Below are positions 4,995-5,843 of a DNA stretch of 5,843 bases, one piece after another. Both the position numbers and the translations under genes were made by a program. Under the pieces are notes generated by a model. That model did not search any database, had not been told where the DNA came from, and saw only the letters and a list, made by a program, of their open reading frames with translations. The number at the start of each line of letters is the position of its first letter. Position 1 is the first letter of the stretch. Source of the stretch: Candidatus Rifleibacteriota bacterium. Lineage in GTDB: Bacteria; Riflebacteria; Ozemobacteria; Ozemobacterales; Ozemobacteraceae. The stretch lies in contig JAFXRA010000021.1 of NCBI GenBank assembly GCA_017526725.1, forward strand, positions 1-5,843, in the 5' to 3' direction.

Positions 4995-5843
4995 CCACAA
5001 AACAATGCTGAAAGATATTTCTTTTGATGGTGCAGATATAGACACGACTAAAATTGCTTTTACTAATAAAGAAAAGCTTTATGCAGATATGAAGATGACT
5101 CTTGTTTCTGATTTCGGTGACAGCGTCGGAACCATTACAGGCACTAAATACAAAGTTGGCACAGCATATGAAGGCGAAGGCTCTGCCTATCTTGACGGCA
5201 ATGACCTTGTGTTCAAGACAAAGACCAGTGCTGGTCTTTCTGATGAAACACATAATACTGTTATGGCTATGGAAGCAGGCGTTGCAATGCTTGCAGCTGG
5301 TAATGAGGATATAGGAAAAGCTATTGAAGGTTTAGGAATGGCCGCTAACAGAGGTTCTGACTGGGTGTCAACTTCTGCTTCGGTAGGTGGCGGTTCTTCA
5401 CGCTACAAAACCGGTAGCCATGTAGATACCAGCAACTGGAATATTGTTGTTGCGGTTGGGAAGAACTCTGAAAAGAAAGACGGCAAATTGGAATACGGTC
5501 TTTTCGGAGAATACGGCAGAGGCAATTATACTCTTCACATGAGCGGTGTTGAAGATGCTGGCAGCGGGAATACCAAATATTCTGGCGGAGGTATCATGAC
5601 AAAGTTTACCAACAAGCATGGCATCTACACCGAAGCTAGTTTCCGCTTAGGCAGAATGGAAGACAATACTTCTAATATTCTGCATGACGGTGCTGACAAT
5701 GCCTACGGTTATGATAAGAAAACCAAATATAAAGGTGTTCATTTCGGTTTTGGTAAAAAATATAAAGAAGATGAAAATACAGAGCTGGAAATATTCAGCA
5801 AGTTCTTCTATAACCAGCGTGAAGGTTTTAACTTTGCTGCTGG
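4957..5843 (+). CDS. Autotransporter segment 4: junction and beta-barrel (partial, runs off window)
   Basis: Frame 1 is open for 295 codons from ATG 4957 to the window end. This ATG has only a weak GGAA upstream and lies within the ancestral gene, so it is probably not a true start. The product reads MSKPWKDQGSLIDHKTMLKD, then a TGTKYKVGTAYEGEGSAYLDGNDLVFKTKT region and HNTVMAMEAGVAMLAAGNEDIG, typical of the alpha-helical junction before the barrel. DWVSTSASVGGGSSRYKTGSH then opens the barrel, with alternating strands such as KLEYGLFGEYGRGNYTL, GGGIMTKFTNKHGIYTEASF and YKGVHFGFGKKYK. An autotransporter barrel is about 250-280 residues; about 170 are present, and the C-terminal aromatic residue lies outside. 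Codon use (GGC, GAC, AAG, TTC) looks less AT-rich than the passenger part. Confidence 0.8.
   Translation, partial: MSKPWKDQGSLIDHKTMLKDISFDGADIDTTKIAFTNKEKLYADMKMTLVSDFGDSVGTITGTKYKVGTAYEGEGSAYLDGNDLVFKTKTSAGLSDETHNTVMAMEAGVAMLAAGNEDIGKAIEGLGMAANRGSDWVSTSASVGGGSSRYKTGSHVDTSNWNIVVAVGKNSEKKDGKLEYGLFGEYGRGNYTLHMSGVEDAGSGNTKYSGGGIMTKFTNKHGIYTEASFRLGRMEDNTSNILHDGADNAYGYDKKTKYKGVHFGFGKKYKEDENTELEIFSKFFYNQREGFNFAA

Larger units (their letters stand above)
3764..5843 (+). pseudogene. Autotransporter (type V secretion) adhesin-like gene, frameshifted and open at window end
   Basis: One ancestral gene is spread over four reading-frame segments: 3764-4033, 4033-4716, about 4683-4994, and about 4957 to the window end. 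Joined, it gives an extended signal peptide, a beta-helix passenger of GG-rich repeats, a linker with the typical NNSINKIANFDTI...VAWNNDLPAI pattern, and an autotransporter beta-barrel (PF03797-like) that runs off the window. The intact protein would be exported by Sec, insert its barrel in the outer membrane and display the passenger on the surface. As written, translation stops after 89 codons. Promoter and ribosome binding site are intact. It may be a decayed gene, an on/off phase-variable gene, or sequence error at homopolymers. The identity is clear; the cause of the breaks is not. Confidence 0.85.

Noticed and set aside
4493..5619. Minus-strand ORFs at 4493-4699, 4894-5253 and 5398-5619, and a plus-strand ORF at 5102-5314
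   Set aside because: All are shadows of the autotransporter frames, which show clear linker and barrel sequence.

Overview
The window looks like a chromosomal segment from a low-GC diderm (outer-membrane) bacterium. The clearest sign is an autotransporter (type V secretion) gene at the right end, which starts with an extended signal peptide region and runs into an autotransporter beta-barrel. Most genes have AGGAG-like ribosome binding sites. The vWA and macro-domain proteins resemble families common in Firmicutes. A member of the Negativicutes would fit all of this, but that is inference and no marker gene settles it.

Layout from left to right. Positions 1-206 (+) hold the end of an unrecognised CDS, then a 36-codon ORF whose first residues match the start of MBOAT/AlgI O-acyltransferases and which stops after one membrane segment (probable remnant). 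Three intact genes follow on the minus strand. A CBM20-like plus esterase-fold hydrolase lies at 268-1371. A single-domain vWA protein with a complete MIDAS lies at 1494-2147, followed on its own strand by a likely intrinsic terminator. A MacroD-like ADP-ribose hydrolase domain fused to a C-terminal helical, XRE-like domain lies at 2290-3354. The last two may form a small stress or defence module read from a promoter near 3387-3415.

The 409-bp divergent gap (3355-3763) is unusual. It holds heptamer-based pyrimidine tandem repeats in two tracts. Both tracts end in nearly the same 19-mer, and the second copy directly abuts a good sigma70-type promoter for the autotransporter.

From 3764 to the window end (+) lies one ancestral autotransporter gene: signal peptide, beta-helix passenger with six GGT-x-x-G-x-V-[FY]-G-G type repeats, linker and beta-barrel. 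Three indels split it into four reading-frame segments. Two sit in or next to homopolymers, so they could be slippage, gene decay or sequencing error. The intact minus-strand genes argue against a generally error-rich sequence. I see no tRNA, rRNA, CRISPR array, transposase or attachment site. The best candidates for something new are the repeat-laden promoter region with the multiply frameshifted surface protein, and the vWA/macro-HTH pair.
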